From positions 1-64,000 of the forward strand of contig DASYCO010000020.1 of the NCBI GenBank assembly GCA_036500145.1: a DNA stretch of 64,000 bases, written 5' to 3'. The position numbers were made by a program, and so were the translations under genes. Each line of letters begins with the position of its first letter. Within the stretch, counting starts at the first letter, position 1. Shown in pieces: positions 45,509 to 55,096 of the stretch. The notes under the pieces are model-generated. The model searched no databases. It was not told the origin of the DNA and was given only the letters and a program-made list of their open reading frames with translations. This DNA is from CAMAVH01 sp036500145 (GTDB taxonomy: Bacteria; Pseudomonadota; Alphaproteobacteria; SMXQ01).

Positions 45509-46106
45509 ATGAAACCTAAGTTCGCGCAAATCGCCGCCGCCATGTCGCTCGCAGCGTCCGTGTTGGCTTCATCCGCCTCCGCGCAAGCGCAAGGCCTGGT
45601 CACGTACGACCCGCTAAAATGGGCGGCTTTCGTGTCCCAGAAGCGCTTTCGGAAGGCCGCCAGCTCGTAGATGCCAATGGCAATTGCCTTCATGCCAAGG
45701 CGAAGAATGAGGCCGAGGGCTTGAACGGGGGAGCCAATCTGATATCGCAGCCTTGCAATGGGCTTGCGTCCGAGTAGCGTTTCGCCGTCGAAGGCGGAAC
45801 CATCAAAGCGACCTGGTCGCGAAAGAGAATGAGGGCATCGGGTTGGCTCAAGCGCCCTGGTTCTCCCTCTGCATGACGAGCATCTCCCTCAATGTGAGCG
45901 GCGTTCCTTCAAGCGTCAGCGCCGCTCTTTCCAGGTGCGGCGGAAGCCAGAAGACTTTTCAGGGATTTAGCTTCGAGAACGGCCAGGTCGTCGGAAAATG
46001 GAATCGAGGCTGGCGTATGCAGGGCGGCGATCCGAAGGCGCGGAATCAGAACATCTACGCCAAGCCTTGCGACGGCTCGGCCGCGCAGAAGTGGACCTGG
46101 CGCTGA
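45509..46106 (+). pseudogene. Second decayed secreted ricin-type lectin-like gene
   Basis: A paralogue of the preceding pseudogene. It has a start and signal peptide (MSLAASVLASSASAQAQG), a frameshift near 45641, then the matching EGRQLVDANGNCLHA segment in another frame, a TAG at 45775-45777 (again where Gln precedes RF), and a second frameshift near 45811-45816. A third frame then finishes the domain (SFENGQVVGKWNRGW, SAAQKWTWR) to the stop at 46106. Residual similarity over the whole length shows a once-intact gene. Confidence 0.75.
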
Positions 46107-46110
46107 GCCT

Positions 46111-48291
46111 CTAAGCGCCGCGCTCGGCGGCGACGATCATCTTGCGTACGCGCTCGGGCGTGAGCGGCAGTTCGCGCAGGCGCACGCCGATGGCGTGGCG
46201 CACCGCGTTGGCAATGGCGCCGGGCGTGGGCCCTGCCGTGCCTTCGCCGACGCCGAGCGGCGGGTCGTTCGGCCGGTCGATGAAGGCGACTTCGATCTCC
46301 GGCGCCTCGCGGAACGTGAGGATCGGATAGCTCTCCCAGTCGGTGCTGGTGACGTGCGTGGCGTCGAAGCGCACGGCTTCCTTCAGGGTCTGGCTCATGG
46401 CCTGCAGGAAGCCGCCTTCGAGCTGGTTGCCGGCGCCGTCCGGATTGATCACCTCGCCGGCGTCGGCCGCGATCCAGGCGCGCGGAATCGCGATGGCGCC
46501 CTTGGCCTCGTCGACGTCGGCCTCGATGACGACGGCGACGTAGCACTTGCCGTTCTTGTAGCGATGGAAGGCGAGGCCCTGGCCATGGCCGTTGCCCCAG
46601 GACTTCGGATCCCAGCTCGCCATGGCGGCGGCCTTCTCGATGACGGCGCGGGCGCGCGCATCCTTGAGATGGGCGAGGCGGAATTCGAGCGGGTCGCGGC
46701 CCGCCGCATGGGCGAGCTCATCGACGAAGGATTCCTGGGCGAAGACGTTGCAGAAGGTGCCGAGGGCGCGCAGCGACGAGGTGCGGAAAGGGTGCGGCTT
46801 GACGAAATGCTTCACCACCCGCATGCCGGGCAGCGTGTAGTAGGGCGTGGCGCCGCGATGGCCGCCGCCGTGCTTGCCGTTGTGGTCGGCCGGCACCGGC
46901 GCGGGCAGGGCGTCCTCGCGATGCCAGGCGGCGACGAAGCCGGCGCTGTCCTTCTTGGCGCGCGGCCGGCCCGAATGGGTCTGCGTCCAGATGTCGCAGT
47001 TCCAGTCGAGCATCGTGCCGGCCTCGTCCAGGCTCGCCTGCAGGGCGACGACCATGGCCGAGCCGTAAGGTTCCCAGCGGTGTTCGTCTTCGCGCATCCA
47101 TTGCAGGCGGACGGGACGGTCGGGCAAGGCGCGCGCCAGCATGGCGGCGTCCATCGCCGCGTCCTCGCTGCCGTTGTGGCCGTAGACGCCGGCGCCTTCC
47201 ACATGGATGCAGCGGATGCTGTCCTTTGCCATGCCGAAGGCCGTGGCCAGCGCCGCCTGCTGCGGGAAGACGCCCTGGTTCTGCTGCCAGATGGTGAGCT
47301 TGACACCTTCGCTGCCGGGCTCGAACAACGCCACCGCGCAGGACGGGCCGATGCTGGCATGCATCTGGTAGGGCCGCGAATAGAAGGCCTCGAGGGTCTG
47401 GGCTGCGCCTTCCGGCTCGACGGCGTCGGGAACGTCGCCTTCGATCGGCGTGCCGTTCTCGACCAGCATGTCGTCGGTGTCCTGGCTGACCAGCCAGTCC
47501 GACAGCATGTCCTCGTTGGGCAGCGTCGGCAGCGCGCGCCATTCGGTCGCCTCGCGCATGGCTTCCCAGGCGCGCACGGCCTGGTCTTCGCGCGCGGCGA
47601 TGACGGCGAGGAAGCGGCCGTCCTGCACGACCTTGACGACGCCGGGCATGGCGGCGATGGCGGCGGCGTCGAACTTGACCAGCTCGTTGCCGTAGGCCGG
47701 CGGATGCAGCACGCGGCCATGCAGCATGTCGGGCAGCTGCACGTCCTGCACGAAGGCGCGGCCGCCGTGAAGCTTGGCGGGAATGTCGAGGCGGCGGACC
47801 GACTTGCCGGCGAGGCGGCGGCTGCCGGCGCTGCGCGGCGCGACTTCGCCGCTGACCTCGACGCCGAAGGGCTGGCCGGCCATCAGTTCCCAGTAGCTGA
47901 CCTTGCTGTTGGTCGAGCGGCTGCTGACCATGCCGTCCTCGACCGTCAGGTCGTCGATGTCGATGCCGAGGCGGGCGGCGGCCTTCTCGAGCAGCAGGCG
48001 GCGCGCGTGGGCGGCGGCGTAGCGCATGGCGATGCCGCTCTGCTGCACCGATTCGGATCCGGCGGTGAGGCCTTCGTCGGCCGTCAGGGCGCTGTCGGCT
48101 TCCTGCACGCGCACGCGCGCGAGCGAGACGTCGAGCTCGTCGGCGCCGATCTGCGCGATGGCGGTCTTGATGCCCTGGCCGAACTCGGTCTTGCCGGTCT
48201 TGAGGGTGACGGTCTCGCCCGCGTCGATGCTGAGCCAGGAATCGAGGCGGGCGTCGTCTTCAAGGCTGCCGGGAAGCTTCTTCTCGCTCAT
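46111..48291 (-). CDS. Molybdopterin-binding large subunit, no export signal
   Basis: 726 residues of the xanthine-oxidase/IorB class: GKTEFGQGIKTAIAQIGADE, ASIGPSCAVALFEPG, GVYGHNGSEDA, LRALGTFCNVFAQESFVDE and a C-terminal PPLGVGEGTAGP with the catalytic Glu position. Unlike the copy at 22382 it starts MSEKKLPGSLEDDARL with no twin-arginine signal, so it should stay in the cytoplasm. Its ATG overlaps the small-subunit stop by four bases, which excludes the longer frame. Substrate unknown. Confidence 0.9.
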   Translation of the reverse strand: MSEKKLPGSLEDDARLDSWLSIDAGETVTLKTGKTEFGQGIKTAIAQIGADELDVSLARVRVQEADSALTADEGLTAGSESVQQSGIAMRYAAAHARRLLLEKAAARLGIDIDDLTVEDGMVSSRSTNSKVSYWELMAGQPFGVEVSGEVAPRSAGSRRLAGKSVRRLDIPAKLHGGRAFVQDVQLPDMLHGRVLHPPAYGNELVKFDAAAIAAMPGVVKVVQDGRFLAVIAAREDQAVRAWEAMREATEWRALPTLPNEDMLSDWLVSQDTDDMLVENGTPIEGDVPDAVEPEGAAQTLEAFYSRPYQMHASIGPSCAVALFEPGSEGVKLTIWQQNQGVFPQQAALATAFGMAKDSIRCIHVEGAGVYGHNGSEDAAMDAAMLARALPDRPVRLQWMREDEHRWEPYGSAMVVALQASLDEAGTMLDWNCDIWTQTHSGRPRAKKDSAGFVAAWHREDALPAPVPADHNGKHGGGHRGATPYYTLPGMRVVKHFVKPHPFRTSSLRALGTFCNVFAQESFVDELAHAAGRDPLEFRLAHLKDARARAVIEKAAAMASWDPKSWGNGHGQGLAFHRYKNGKCYVAVVIEADVDEAKGAIAIPRAWIAADAGEVINPDGAGNQLEGGFLQAMSQTLKEAVRFDATHVTSTDWESYPILTFREAPEIEVAFIDRPNDPPLGVGEGTAGPTPGAIANAVRHAIGVRLRELPLTPERVRKMIVAAERGA

Positions 48292-48767
48292 TTGCGCAGC
48301 TCTTGCGCGGCGCGCCGGATGGCGCGGAAGACGCGGCTGTGGGTGCCGCAGCGGCAGAGATGGTCCTGCAGCGCGACGCGGATCGCCGCCAGGTCGGGAT
48401 CGGGGTTGCGGTCGAGCAGCGCCTTGGCGGCGATGATGATGCCGTTGGTGCAGTAGCCGCACTGCACGGCCTGCTCGGCCTCGAAGGCCGCCTGCAGCGG
48501 ATGCGGCCGCTCCGGCGTGCCGAGCCCTTCCAGGGTGGTCACGGCCTTGCCGACGGCCTTTTCGACCGTGAAGGTGCAGGAGAACGTGCGCTCGCCGTCG
48601 ACCAGCACGGCGCAGGCGCCGCATTGCTCTAGGCCGCAGCCGTACTTCGGCGCGACGAGGCCGAGGTCGTTGCGCAGCACGTAGAGCAGCGGCGTGCCAG
48701 GCGCCACCGTCACGGCATGCGCCTCGCCGTTCACATGCAGGGAGAAGGTTTCGCCGTCCGCGCTCAT
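48288..48767 (-). CDS. (2Fe-2S) small subunit of the second molybdenum hydroxylase
   Basis: 159 residues with both cluster motifs (YGCGLEQCGACAVLVDG with a later TFSCTF; CGYCTNG and HLCRCGTH). It is clearly homologous to the protein at 21909 and forms a two-gene operon with the large subunit. No cytochrome or FAD subunit is adjacent, so its electron acceptor is not evident. Confidence 0.94.
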   Translation of the reverse strand: MSADGETFSLHVNGEAHAVTVAPGTPLLYVLRNDLGLVAPKYGCGLEQCGACAVLVDGERTFSCTFTVEKAVGKAVTTLEGLGTPERPHPLQAAFEAEQAVQCGYCTNGIIIAAKALLDRNPDPDLAAIRVALQDHLCRCGTHSRVFRAIRRAAQELRK

Positions 48768-48921
48768 GCGCGTTGCGATGTCGCCGTGTGGCGGGGCGCG
48801 GTGATCCGGGTCGAGGTCATGCGGGTCAAGGTCATCATGGCAGTGGCCCCCTTTGCTCGGCGTTTATCGCACGATGCTGCGGGCCGCGCGGGCGCCGCAT
48901 TCGCCTCGAAGACCTTCGGTC

Positions 48922-49263
48922 TTAAAGGATTGACAGCACGGATTCGGGCGGACGGCCGAGAGCGGCCTTGTCGCCCTTCACGACGATCGGACGTTCGATC
49001 AGGATAGGGTGTTCCGCCATCGCCTTGATGAGCTCGGCGTCGGTGGCGTCGGCGAGGCCGAGATCCTTGTAGGGCGCTTCGCCCTTGCGCATGGCTTCGC
49101 GCGGGCTCTTGCCCATCATGGCCAGCAGCTTCTTGATCTCCGCGGCCGAAGGCGGCGTCTTGAGATATTCGATGATGGTCGGCTTGACGCCCTTCTGCTC
49201 GAGAAGGGCCAGGGTCTCGCGCGACTTGGTGCAGCGCGGATTGTGGTAGATCGTGACGCTCAT
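48922..49263 (-). CDS. arsC: ArsC-family arsenate reductase-like protein
   Basis: 113 residues of the glutaredoxin-linked ArsC type: IYHNPRCTKSRETLALLE with the active Cys at about residue 11, and IERPIVVKGDKAALGRPPE near the C-terminus, as in ArsC/YfgD. It may reduce arsenate using glutathione and glutaredoxin, but there is no ars operon here, so a general redox role is possible. Confidence 0.88.
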   Translation of the reverse strand: MSVTIYHNPRCTKSRETLALLEQKGVKPTIIEYLKTPPSAAEIKKLLAMMGKSPREAMRKGEAPYKDLGLADATDAELIKAMAEHPILIERPIVVKGDKAALGRPPESVLSIL

Positions 49264-49288
49264 GCCCTGCGTCCTTCGCTCTTCGGCG

Positions 49289-49561
49289 TTAGCGGCGGAA
49301 CTGCGGCGGGCGGCGACGGGCGGCGGCGCCGACCTGGCGTTCGTCCTTGGCGCGGAAGGTGATGCGGCCCTTGGTCAGGTCGTAAGGCGTCATCTCGATG
49401 GTGACGCGGTCGCCGGCCAGGATGCGGATGCGGTTCTTGCGCATCTTGCCGGCCGAGTAGGCGAGCGCCTCGTGGCCGTTGTCGAGCTTCACCTTGAAGC
49501 GGGCGTCGGGCAGCACTTCGAGCACGACGCCGTCAAATTCCAGCAAGTCTTCCTTGGCCAT
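49289..49561 (-). CDS. infA: Translation initiation factor IF-1
   Basis: 90 residues: MAKEDLLEFDGVVLEVLPDA, DNGHEALAYSAGKMRKNRIR and IEMTPYDLTKGRITFRAK are the canonical S1-like OB fold. The C-terminal basic tail (RRRPPQFRR) is longer than in E. coli, as is common in alphaproteobacteria. It binds the 30S A site during initiation. Confidence 0.97.
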   Translation of the reverse strand: MAKEDLLEFDGVVLEVLPDARFKVKLDNGHEALAYSAGKMRKNRIRILAGDRVTIEMTPYDLTKGRITFRAKDERQVGAAARRRPPQFRR

Positions 49562-49649
49562 GCCTGATCCTTGAAGAGGGCACGCGGTAACGACCGCCCT
49601 TGGCGGTCATCAGCCTCGTAAAATCACATCGACGAAAAATAACATAACG

Positions 49650-49691
49650 AATGAAAGAGGACAGGGCGGACCTTGCGGCCTCACCCTGTCC
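49650..49691 (-). terminator. Terminator of cspA
   Basis: GGACAGGG (49659-49666) and CCCTGTCC (49684-49691) form the stem; reading on the minus strand, TCTTTCATT follows. Confidence 0.75.
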
Positions 49692-49722
49692 AAATTCGGA
49701 TCAGCCCTCAGCGGGCCGGTCT

Positions 49723-49929
49723 TTAGGCGTTCTTCAGATTGACCGCCGAGACCTTGCCTTCGCGACCGCTCTCCAGGTCGTAGCTGATGCGCTGGCCCTC
49801 GTTCAGATTGCCGAGGCCCGAGCGCTCGACGGCGGAGATGTGCACGAACACATCCTTCGAGCCGTCTTCAGGCATGATGAAACCAAAACCCTTGGTAGAG
49901 TTGAACCACTTAACAGTGCCGGTCGCCAT
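49723..49929 (-). CDS. cspA: Cold-shock protein, CspA family
   Basis: 68 residues with the RNA-binding motifs KGFGFI (RNP1) and VFVHI (RNP2) on a single cold-shock fold. It melts RNA secondary structure. A GGAGAAGATTCTC stretch precedes the ATG. The upstream stretch is AT-rich, as expected for a long cold-regulated leader. Confidence 0.96.
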   Translation of the reverse strand: MATGTVKWFNSTKGFGFIMPEDGSKDVFVHISAVERSGLGNLNEGQRISYDLESGREGKVSAVNLKNA

Positions 49930-50264
49930 TGAGAATCTTCTCCATAAGTAATTAGCCGACGCGCGTTGTGACGCATCGGATCAGCTGCGAATTCGAGAAG
50001 ACCAGGTCGGATCAATTTTCTTGAAGGACGGGCCGACCCAAGACGAGTTGACCGATCAAAGCTAAGGATGGACCCTAAGAAAAGCAAGGAAATTCAAGGG
50101 TAAAAGGGTAACCCATGGAAAACCCTGCCTTATCCGGCGGGCTCTTTGCCGTTTGCCGCTGTTTGCGGTCGAGTCGCGCAATCCATCGCATGATTGCGCT
50201 AAGACCTTTTTATCGCGAAATAATATTATTTCTTGAGCGTAAAAGTAATAATATAATTGTTGAA

Positions 50265-50784
50265 ATCCTGCCCCAGGCTCCCAAAATCTTCCTTGTGGCT
50301 TCGGCCACCGGATGACGCGTCACAGCCTTCGCGGGCTTCGCGCCGAACCTGGAAGGAAGCCCTTCGACGAGAGGGGCGCCCTTCATCCGGAAGGGCTCCC
50401 TCGCACTGCGAGGGACGGGTTCGACGGGACGTGTCGGGCGACGCAGACCTGGCGCATGCGGCGTCGTCACACCGGCCGGCAGGGTCCAGGCCCATTCGCC
50501 GGGCAGAGGCCACCACAGGGCCAACCAACAAGGGAGGGTGCGTCGAGCATGGAAGATCCACCCAGCTACAGATAGAGGCTTCTCCGCACGCCGCCGAGAA
50601 GCACCAGTCCGTCCTCCCTTGGATCCAGAGGATGGGCTGTCCGAAAATCGGTTACTAGCGACCCATGACCGGAGACGACGTCCCCGGATGAGAAGACAGC
50701 CCGTCTAGGACGGGTCGCGGCACAGACCGCAAACCAACCGGAGCCCCGCCATTTAAAAGATCTCCGGATCTTCGGCGGGGCTTT
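50265..50784 (+). ncRNA. Candidate structured noncoding RNA, unidentified
   Basis: Self-complementary segments lie between an AT-rich promoter-like block and a terminator: GCCCTT/AAGGGC and TCCCTCGC/GCGAGGGA (50389-50414), GGGCTGTC/GACAGCCC (about 50633-50703) and CCCGTC/GACGGG (about 50700-50713). I could not match it to RNase P, 6S, SRP or tmRNA with confidence. Boundaries are approximate. Confidence 0.35.
50743..50784 (+). terminator. Two-tier terminator
   Basis: GCCCCGCC (50743-50750) pairs with GGCGGGGC (50774-50781), and an inner AAGATC/GATCTT stem carries a TCCG loop; TTT follows. Confidence 0.8.
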
Positions 50785-50869
50785 CCGCTGTGCGCACCCT
50801 GCATCCGGCCCGGAATTGCTGGCAAGCAGGGGGCTTGCGACCCGTGCGGCGCTGTGGCACCCCAGAGGG

Positions 50870-51679
50870 ATGACTGTTTATTCCCATTTCACGCGGCGGA
50901 GATTCCGCCGCCGCTGGCCCTGGATCGTCGTGATCGCGCTCCTTTTGCTCCTGATTCTGCCGCTGGCGGCCAGTTTCGCGCTCTACGCGGCGCGCGGCGG
51001 CAGCCTGACGGGCGACTGGGCCCGGGCGAGCCGCGCCACCACCGGGCAGGCGCCGCTGCCGGCCAAGACGCCCGAGGCCGTCGTTCAGGTCTACGCGGCG
51101 CGTGCCTTCGGCTGGCGCGGCGTCTTCGGCGTGCATATGTGGTTCGCCCTCAAGCCGGAGAACGCGGCTGAATACACGCGGGCCGAGGTCATGGGCTTCG
51201 GCGTGCCGAACGGCGCGCGCGCCGTGCGGGTGGCGCCCGGCGTGCCGGACGGCCAGTGGTTCGGCAACGTGCCGGAGGTGGTCGCCGAATGGCGCGGCCA
51301 CGACGCGGGCATTCTGATCCCGCGCATCCTCGCCGCGGCCGAGCAATATCCCGACGCGGGCCGCTACACGATCTGGCCGGGGCCCAACAGCAACAGCTTC
51401 GTCGCCCATGTCGCGCGCAGCCTGCCGGAGATGCAGCTGAGCCTGCCGTCCAACGCAGTGGGCAAGGACTACCTCGGGCCGCGCAAGGTCTTCGCGCGCG
51501 CGCCGAGCGACAGCGGCTGGCAAGTCTCGCTGTGGGGCGTCTTCGGCCTCATGCTGGCGCGCGACGAGGGCGTCGAGCTCAACCTGTTCGGCTTCGTCAT
51601 CGGCGTAGACCTCAACGACCGCGCGATCAAGCTGCCGGGCTTCGGCAACATCCCGCTCTACCCTGCGCGCGCGCAGTGA
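50870..51679 (+). CDS. DUF3750 membrane-anchored protein
   Basis: 269 residues. A basic N-terminus (HFTRRRFRRRW) is followed by one transmembrane helix (about 19-42), then an extracytoplasmic domain with the DUF3750 hallmark WPGPNSNSFVAHVARS and a C-terminal NLFGFVIGVDLNDRAIKLPG. Function unknown. Peptidase-like or envelope roles are possible, but no catalytic set is apparent. ATG 50870 has only a close AGAGGG, so the start is uncertain. Confidence 0.78.
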   Translation: MTVYSHFTRRRFRRRWPWIVVIALLLLLILPLAASFALYAARGGSLTGDWARASRATTGQAPLPAKTPEAVVQVYAARAFGWRGVFGVHMWFALKPENAAEYTRAEVMGFGVPNGARAVRVAPGVPDGQWFGNVPEVVAEWRGHDAGILIPRILAAAEQYPDAGRYTIWPGPNSNSFVAHVARSLPEMQLSLPSNAVGKDYLGPRKVFARAPSDSGWQVSLWGVFGLMLARDEGVELNLFGFVIGVDLNDRAIKLPGFGNIPLYPARAQ

Positions 51680-51746
51680 CGGGTTGCGGCGGCGGCGCGC
51701 CGTCGCCACATAGACGTCTTCCAGCGTCTTCTCAAGCGGTCGGCTC

Positions 51747-52325
51747 ATGAGTTCCGCCATCTACACGATCGGCCATTCGACGCGGCCGATCGACGCCTTC
51801 ATCGAGATGCTGCGCGGCGCCGGCGTCGCGCGCCTGGTCGACGTGCGCGCCGTGCCGCGCTCGCGCTTCAATCCGCAGTACAACCGCGACGGCCTGGCCA
51901 AGGCGCTGGCGGAGGCCGGCATCGACTACCGCGCGATGCCGTCGCTCGGCGGCCTGCGCAGGCCGGTCGCCGGTTCGCCGAACCTCGGCCTGTCGGAAGG
52001 ATTTCGCGGCTTTGCCGACTACGCGCTGACGGCGGGCTTCCGCGCGGCGCTGGGCGAGCTCGAGGCGCTGGCCGACGAGCGGCCCACGGCCTTCATGTGC
52101 GCCGAGGCCGACTGGCGCCAGTGCCATCGCCAGCTGATCGCCGACCGCCTCGTCGCCGAGGGGCGCGAGGTGCGGCACATCATGAAGGACGGGATCGAGG
52201 CGGCGGAAACGAATCCGGCCGCCGAGCGGCGGCCGGAAGGTCTCGTCTATGCGGTCAAGGCGGCGGCGAAGCGTCCGAAGAAGAAAGCGGACGACGCCAA
52301 GGCGCCGCGCCTGCCGGGGCTCTAG
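51747..52325 (+). CDS. DUF488-family protein
   Basis: 192 residues starting IYTIGHSTRPIDAFIEMLR, with LVDVRAVPRSRFNPQYN and a CAEADWRQCHR segment, the signatures of DUF488. The conserved Cys/His/Arg positions suggest a metal or nucleic-acid-related activity, but the function is uncharacterised. The C-terminus is Lys-rich. Confidence 0.88.
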   Translation: MSSAIYTIGHSTRPIDAFIEMLRGAGVARLVDVRAVPRSRFNPQYNRDGLAKALAEAGIDYRAMPSLGGLRRPVAGSPNLGLSEGFRGFADYALTAGFRAALGELEALADERPTAFMCAEADWRQCHRQLIADRLVAEGREVRHIMKDGIEAAETNPAAERRPEGLVYAVKAAAKRPKKKADDAKAPRLPGL

Positions 52326-52328
52326 GCC

Positions 52329-52601
52329 CTATTCGTCGTCATCCATGCCGAGCGCGTGCTTGTAGAGCTTGAGGATCTCCTCCTGCTCCTCGCGGTCGGC
52401 GCTCTCCATCTTGCGCAGCTTGACGATCTGGCGCATGGCCTTGGTGTCGAAGCCGGTCATCTTCGCTTCGGCGAACACTTCGCGGATGTCGTTGGCGAGC
52501 GTCGCCTTTTCTTCCTCAAGCCGCTCGATGCGCTCGATGAAGCTGCGGAGCTGGTCGGCGGCGACGCCGCCCGTGTTCGTCTTCTTGGCTGCTTCGGCCA
52601 T
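52329..52601 (-). CDS. gapR: GapR-type DNA-binding protein (DUF2312)
   Basis: 90 residues: GGVAADQLRSFIERIERLEE, IREVFAEAKMTGFDTKAMRQ and IVKLRKMESADREEQEEIL are the helical GapR family, nearly confined to alphaproteobacteria. GapR clamps overtwisted DNA ahead of replication and transcription. It ends three bases from the convergent DUF488 stop. Confidence 0.92.
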   Translation of the reverse strand: MAEAAKKTNTGGVAADQLRSFIERIERLEEEKATLANDIREVFAEAKMTGFDTKAMRQIVKLRKMESADREEQEEILKLYKHALGMDDDE

Positions 52602-52655
52602 GTGTCGTCGGTCCTTAGTCGCGGGATGGGTGTTTCGGTCGGGGAGGCGGCGGGC

Positions 52656-53123
<468 letters not shown>

Positions 53124-53404
53124 GGCGCTTGTCCGTTCCTTAAGGCGACAGAATGAGGGGCGAAATCACGGGGGCGAGGGGCGGCATTGTGCATGGAACG
53201 CCGCCTGGCGCAAGGCTGCCCGGACGGCGCGAAAGATCGGCCGAAACCGCCGGTTTTATATGGCAGGATACAAGGGCTTGGCGGGCTATCGTCTAGCGCC
53301 TACTTTATCGGGGGACGCCATTTTGTAACATAGCCCTGTTACCCATCCGCGCGTGATGACCGGCAGCGCGGGTCTGTCCGGGGTGATGAACAAGGGAGGC
53401 AGTC

Positions 53405-53818
53405 ATGCGTAGCGAGATGCCCGAAACCAAAAGCGTCGTCATCCGCGGCAAGATGAAAAGCGCGCTCACCAAGGTCTGGCTGGCGGCCCGCGCGCGCCGC
53501 GCGGCGAAGGCCAAGGCCGAACAGGACTTCGGCGTGTTCGCCGAGATCGGCATGATCGACGGCCTTGAGCAGTTTCTCGACGGCCATGTCTTCGAAGCCG
53601 AAGATCAGTCCGAAAGCCCCAACAACATCGAACTGGTGACCCTCGCGCTCGAGCGGCTGTCGCCGGCCTGCATGCGCGTCGCGGTGACGGGCGTGCCCCA
53701 GACGGTGACGGTGCCGGACGCGCGCACCGCCGACGTCTTCCGCGCCGCGATCGCGGCCAGCGCCAAGCTGCGGGTCTCGGACCGCCTGGTGAACATCGTC
53801 GTGGCGACCAAGCACTAA
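53405..53818 (+). CDS. Hypothetical soluble protein
   Basis: 137 residues with a very basic N-terminal helix (SALTKVWLAARARRAAKAKA) and an acidic-to-mixed C-terminal domain (NNIELVTLALERLSPACMRV, SDRLVNIVVATKH). AGGGAGG lies before the ATG, so it is probably expressed. I do not recognise a family. It is convergent with the LpxR-like gene. Confidence 0.65.
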   Translation: MRSEMPETKSVVIRGKMKSALTKVWLAARARRAAKAKAEQDFGVFAEIGMIDGLEQFLDGHVFEAEDQSESPNNIELVTLALERLSPACMRVAVTGVPQTVTVPDARTADVFRAAIAASAKLRVSDRLVNIVVATKH

Positions 53819-53828
53819 GCTTGGCGCG

Positions 53829-53851
53829 GCCGGCCTGCTGGACGGGCCGGC
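53829..53851. terminator. GC-rich hairpin between convergent genes
   Basis: GCCGGCC (53829-53835) and GGCCGGC (53845-53851) form a 7-bp stem without a T tract; possibly a shared weak terminator. Confidence 0.35.
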
Positions 53852-54942
53852 TAGAACTTCATCGACAGGCTGATGGTGCCGAAGCTGTCGAAGTCGTCGT
53901 TCTTGTATTCCGGCGTGCGGAAGACCTGCGCGTAGGTCAGCCGCACGGTGCTGACCATGAAGGCGAAGCCGAGCTGGAAGTCGCCGACGAACGGCTCCTT
54001 GTCGACGCTATGGCTGTCGCTGAAGGTGTTGCCGTCGAGGAAGATGTTGCGCGCCACGGCGCGGCCTTCGGCGCTGGCGAAGAAATACCAGCCGTAATCC
54101 CCCGCATCGAGGTCGAAGAAGCCGGCGCCGGTCAGGCCGGGCCGGATGCGCGGCGGCCCGAAGTCGCTCGGCAGGTTCTGGCCGAGGCGGATGCCGATGC
54201 CGGTCGCCGCGTAGGTGAAGACGTTGCCGAGCGTGGCGCCGACATGGGGCGTCACGTCGAAGCCGAGGCGGCTGTTCTCGTCCGAGATGCGCCAGTCGGG
54301 GCTGCGCCAGGCCTTTTCGTAAATCAGAAGGATGCCGGGCTCGTTGTCGAGCTGGTTGTCCCAGCCGTTGGATTCCGGCGAGCCGATCAGCTTGTGAAAG
54401 CTGTTCTGCACCTGCTCGCCCATGGCCAGCGGGCCGACCACGCCGAGGTCCAGCTCCATCGTGTCGAGGCTGTTGGGCGTCTCCGACAGCAGGGCGACGC
54501 CGCCGTAGAGCCAGCCGGCATAGGGCCGCTCGTCGGGCACCACGGCGGCGCTTTCGGTGTCTTCCGGCGTGAAGATGCTCTGGCCGAAGTTGTAGCCGAT
54601 GCGCTTCTTGCCATCCCCCGCCAGCAGCGGGATGGAGCGGGCGACGTTGTCGGCCCAGTCGGGCACGTCGTCGGCCGCCGACAGCCAGGACAGGTGCGTG
54701 CCCGTCGTGTAGTCGCGGTCGGTGCCGGCGATGAACTTGTCGTTTTCGATGACGACGGACCAGGTCCCGCGCAAATCCACGGGATTCTGCTGGGTCCGGA
54801 GGTCTTGCAGCTTCAGGTCTGAATCCTTTGCCTCCTGGGCTTGGCTGGGCCAGGCGAGGAGCAACGGCATCAGGAGAGCGCTGGCGACGGCGAGGCGCTG
54901 GGAAGCGGGCATGGGAAACAGTCGTTGATGATATCGCAACAT
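53851..54942 (-). CDS. LpxR-like outer-membrane lipid A deacylase (DUF2219)
   Basis: 363 residues. A signal peptide ends near AWPSQAQE. The mature part begins with WSVVIENDKFIAGTDRDYTTGTHLSW, matching the N-terminal active-site strand of the LpxR family, and ends in Phe (ISLSMKF), as expected for an outer-membrane barrel. LpxR removes a 3'-acyloxyacyl chain from lipid A. Start ATG 54942 or 54912. Activity is inferred from the family. Confidence 0.82.
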   Translation of the reverse strand: MLRYHQRLFPMPASQRLAVASALLMPLLLAWPSQAQEAKDSDLKLQDLRTQQNPVDLRGTWSVVIENDKFIAGTDRDYTTGTHLSWLSAADDVPDWADNVARSIPLLAGDGKKRIGYNFGQSIFTPEDTESAAVVPDERPYAGWLYGGVALLSETPNSLDTMELDLGVVGPLAMGEQVQNSFHKLIGSPESNGWDNQLDNEPGILLIYEKAWRSPDWRISDENSRLGFDVTPHVGATLGNVFTYAATGIGIRLGQNLPSDFGPPRIRPGLTGAGFFDLDAGDYGWYFFASAEGRAVARNIFLDGNTFSDSHSVDKEPFVGDFQLGFAFMVSTVRLTYAQVFRTPEYKNDDFDSFGTISLSMKF

Positions 54943-55096
54943 GAACGTCCATACCTATCCGGAGTTCCACTTGCCCGGCTTTGCGAAGTCTGGCCCTTGG
55001 TCGTTGGGAACCGTCCCGGCAAGCTACGGAGCCATTTAGGCATGTCGTTTTTACGCGGCAACCGCTTAAACTGCGCAGTAAGCCGGGGATCACAGC

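Larger units (their letters stand above)
49930..50869. other. 940-base gene-free region, partly a possible structured RNA
   Basis: The left part (49930-50110) is the cspA leader and promoter. Around 50210-50265 lies a very AT-rich block (AATAATATAATTG) that could be a plus-strand promoter. After it come many strong hairpins, then a terminator at 50743. No open frame in this part has a credible start or family. Confidence 0.55.

Noticed and set aside
50411..50425. tmRNA-like D-arm motif GGGTTCGACGGGAC with a nearby GCGCATGC
   Set aside because: No tag-like reading frame, no T arm with CCA and no convincing permuted acceptor arrangement could be found on either strand.
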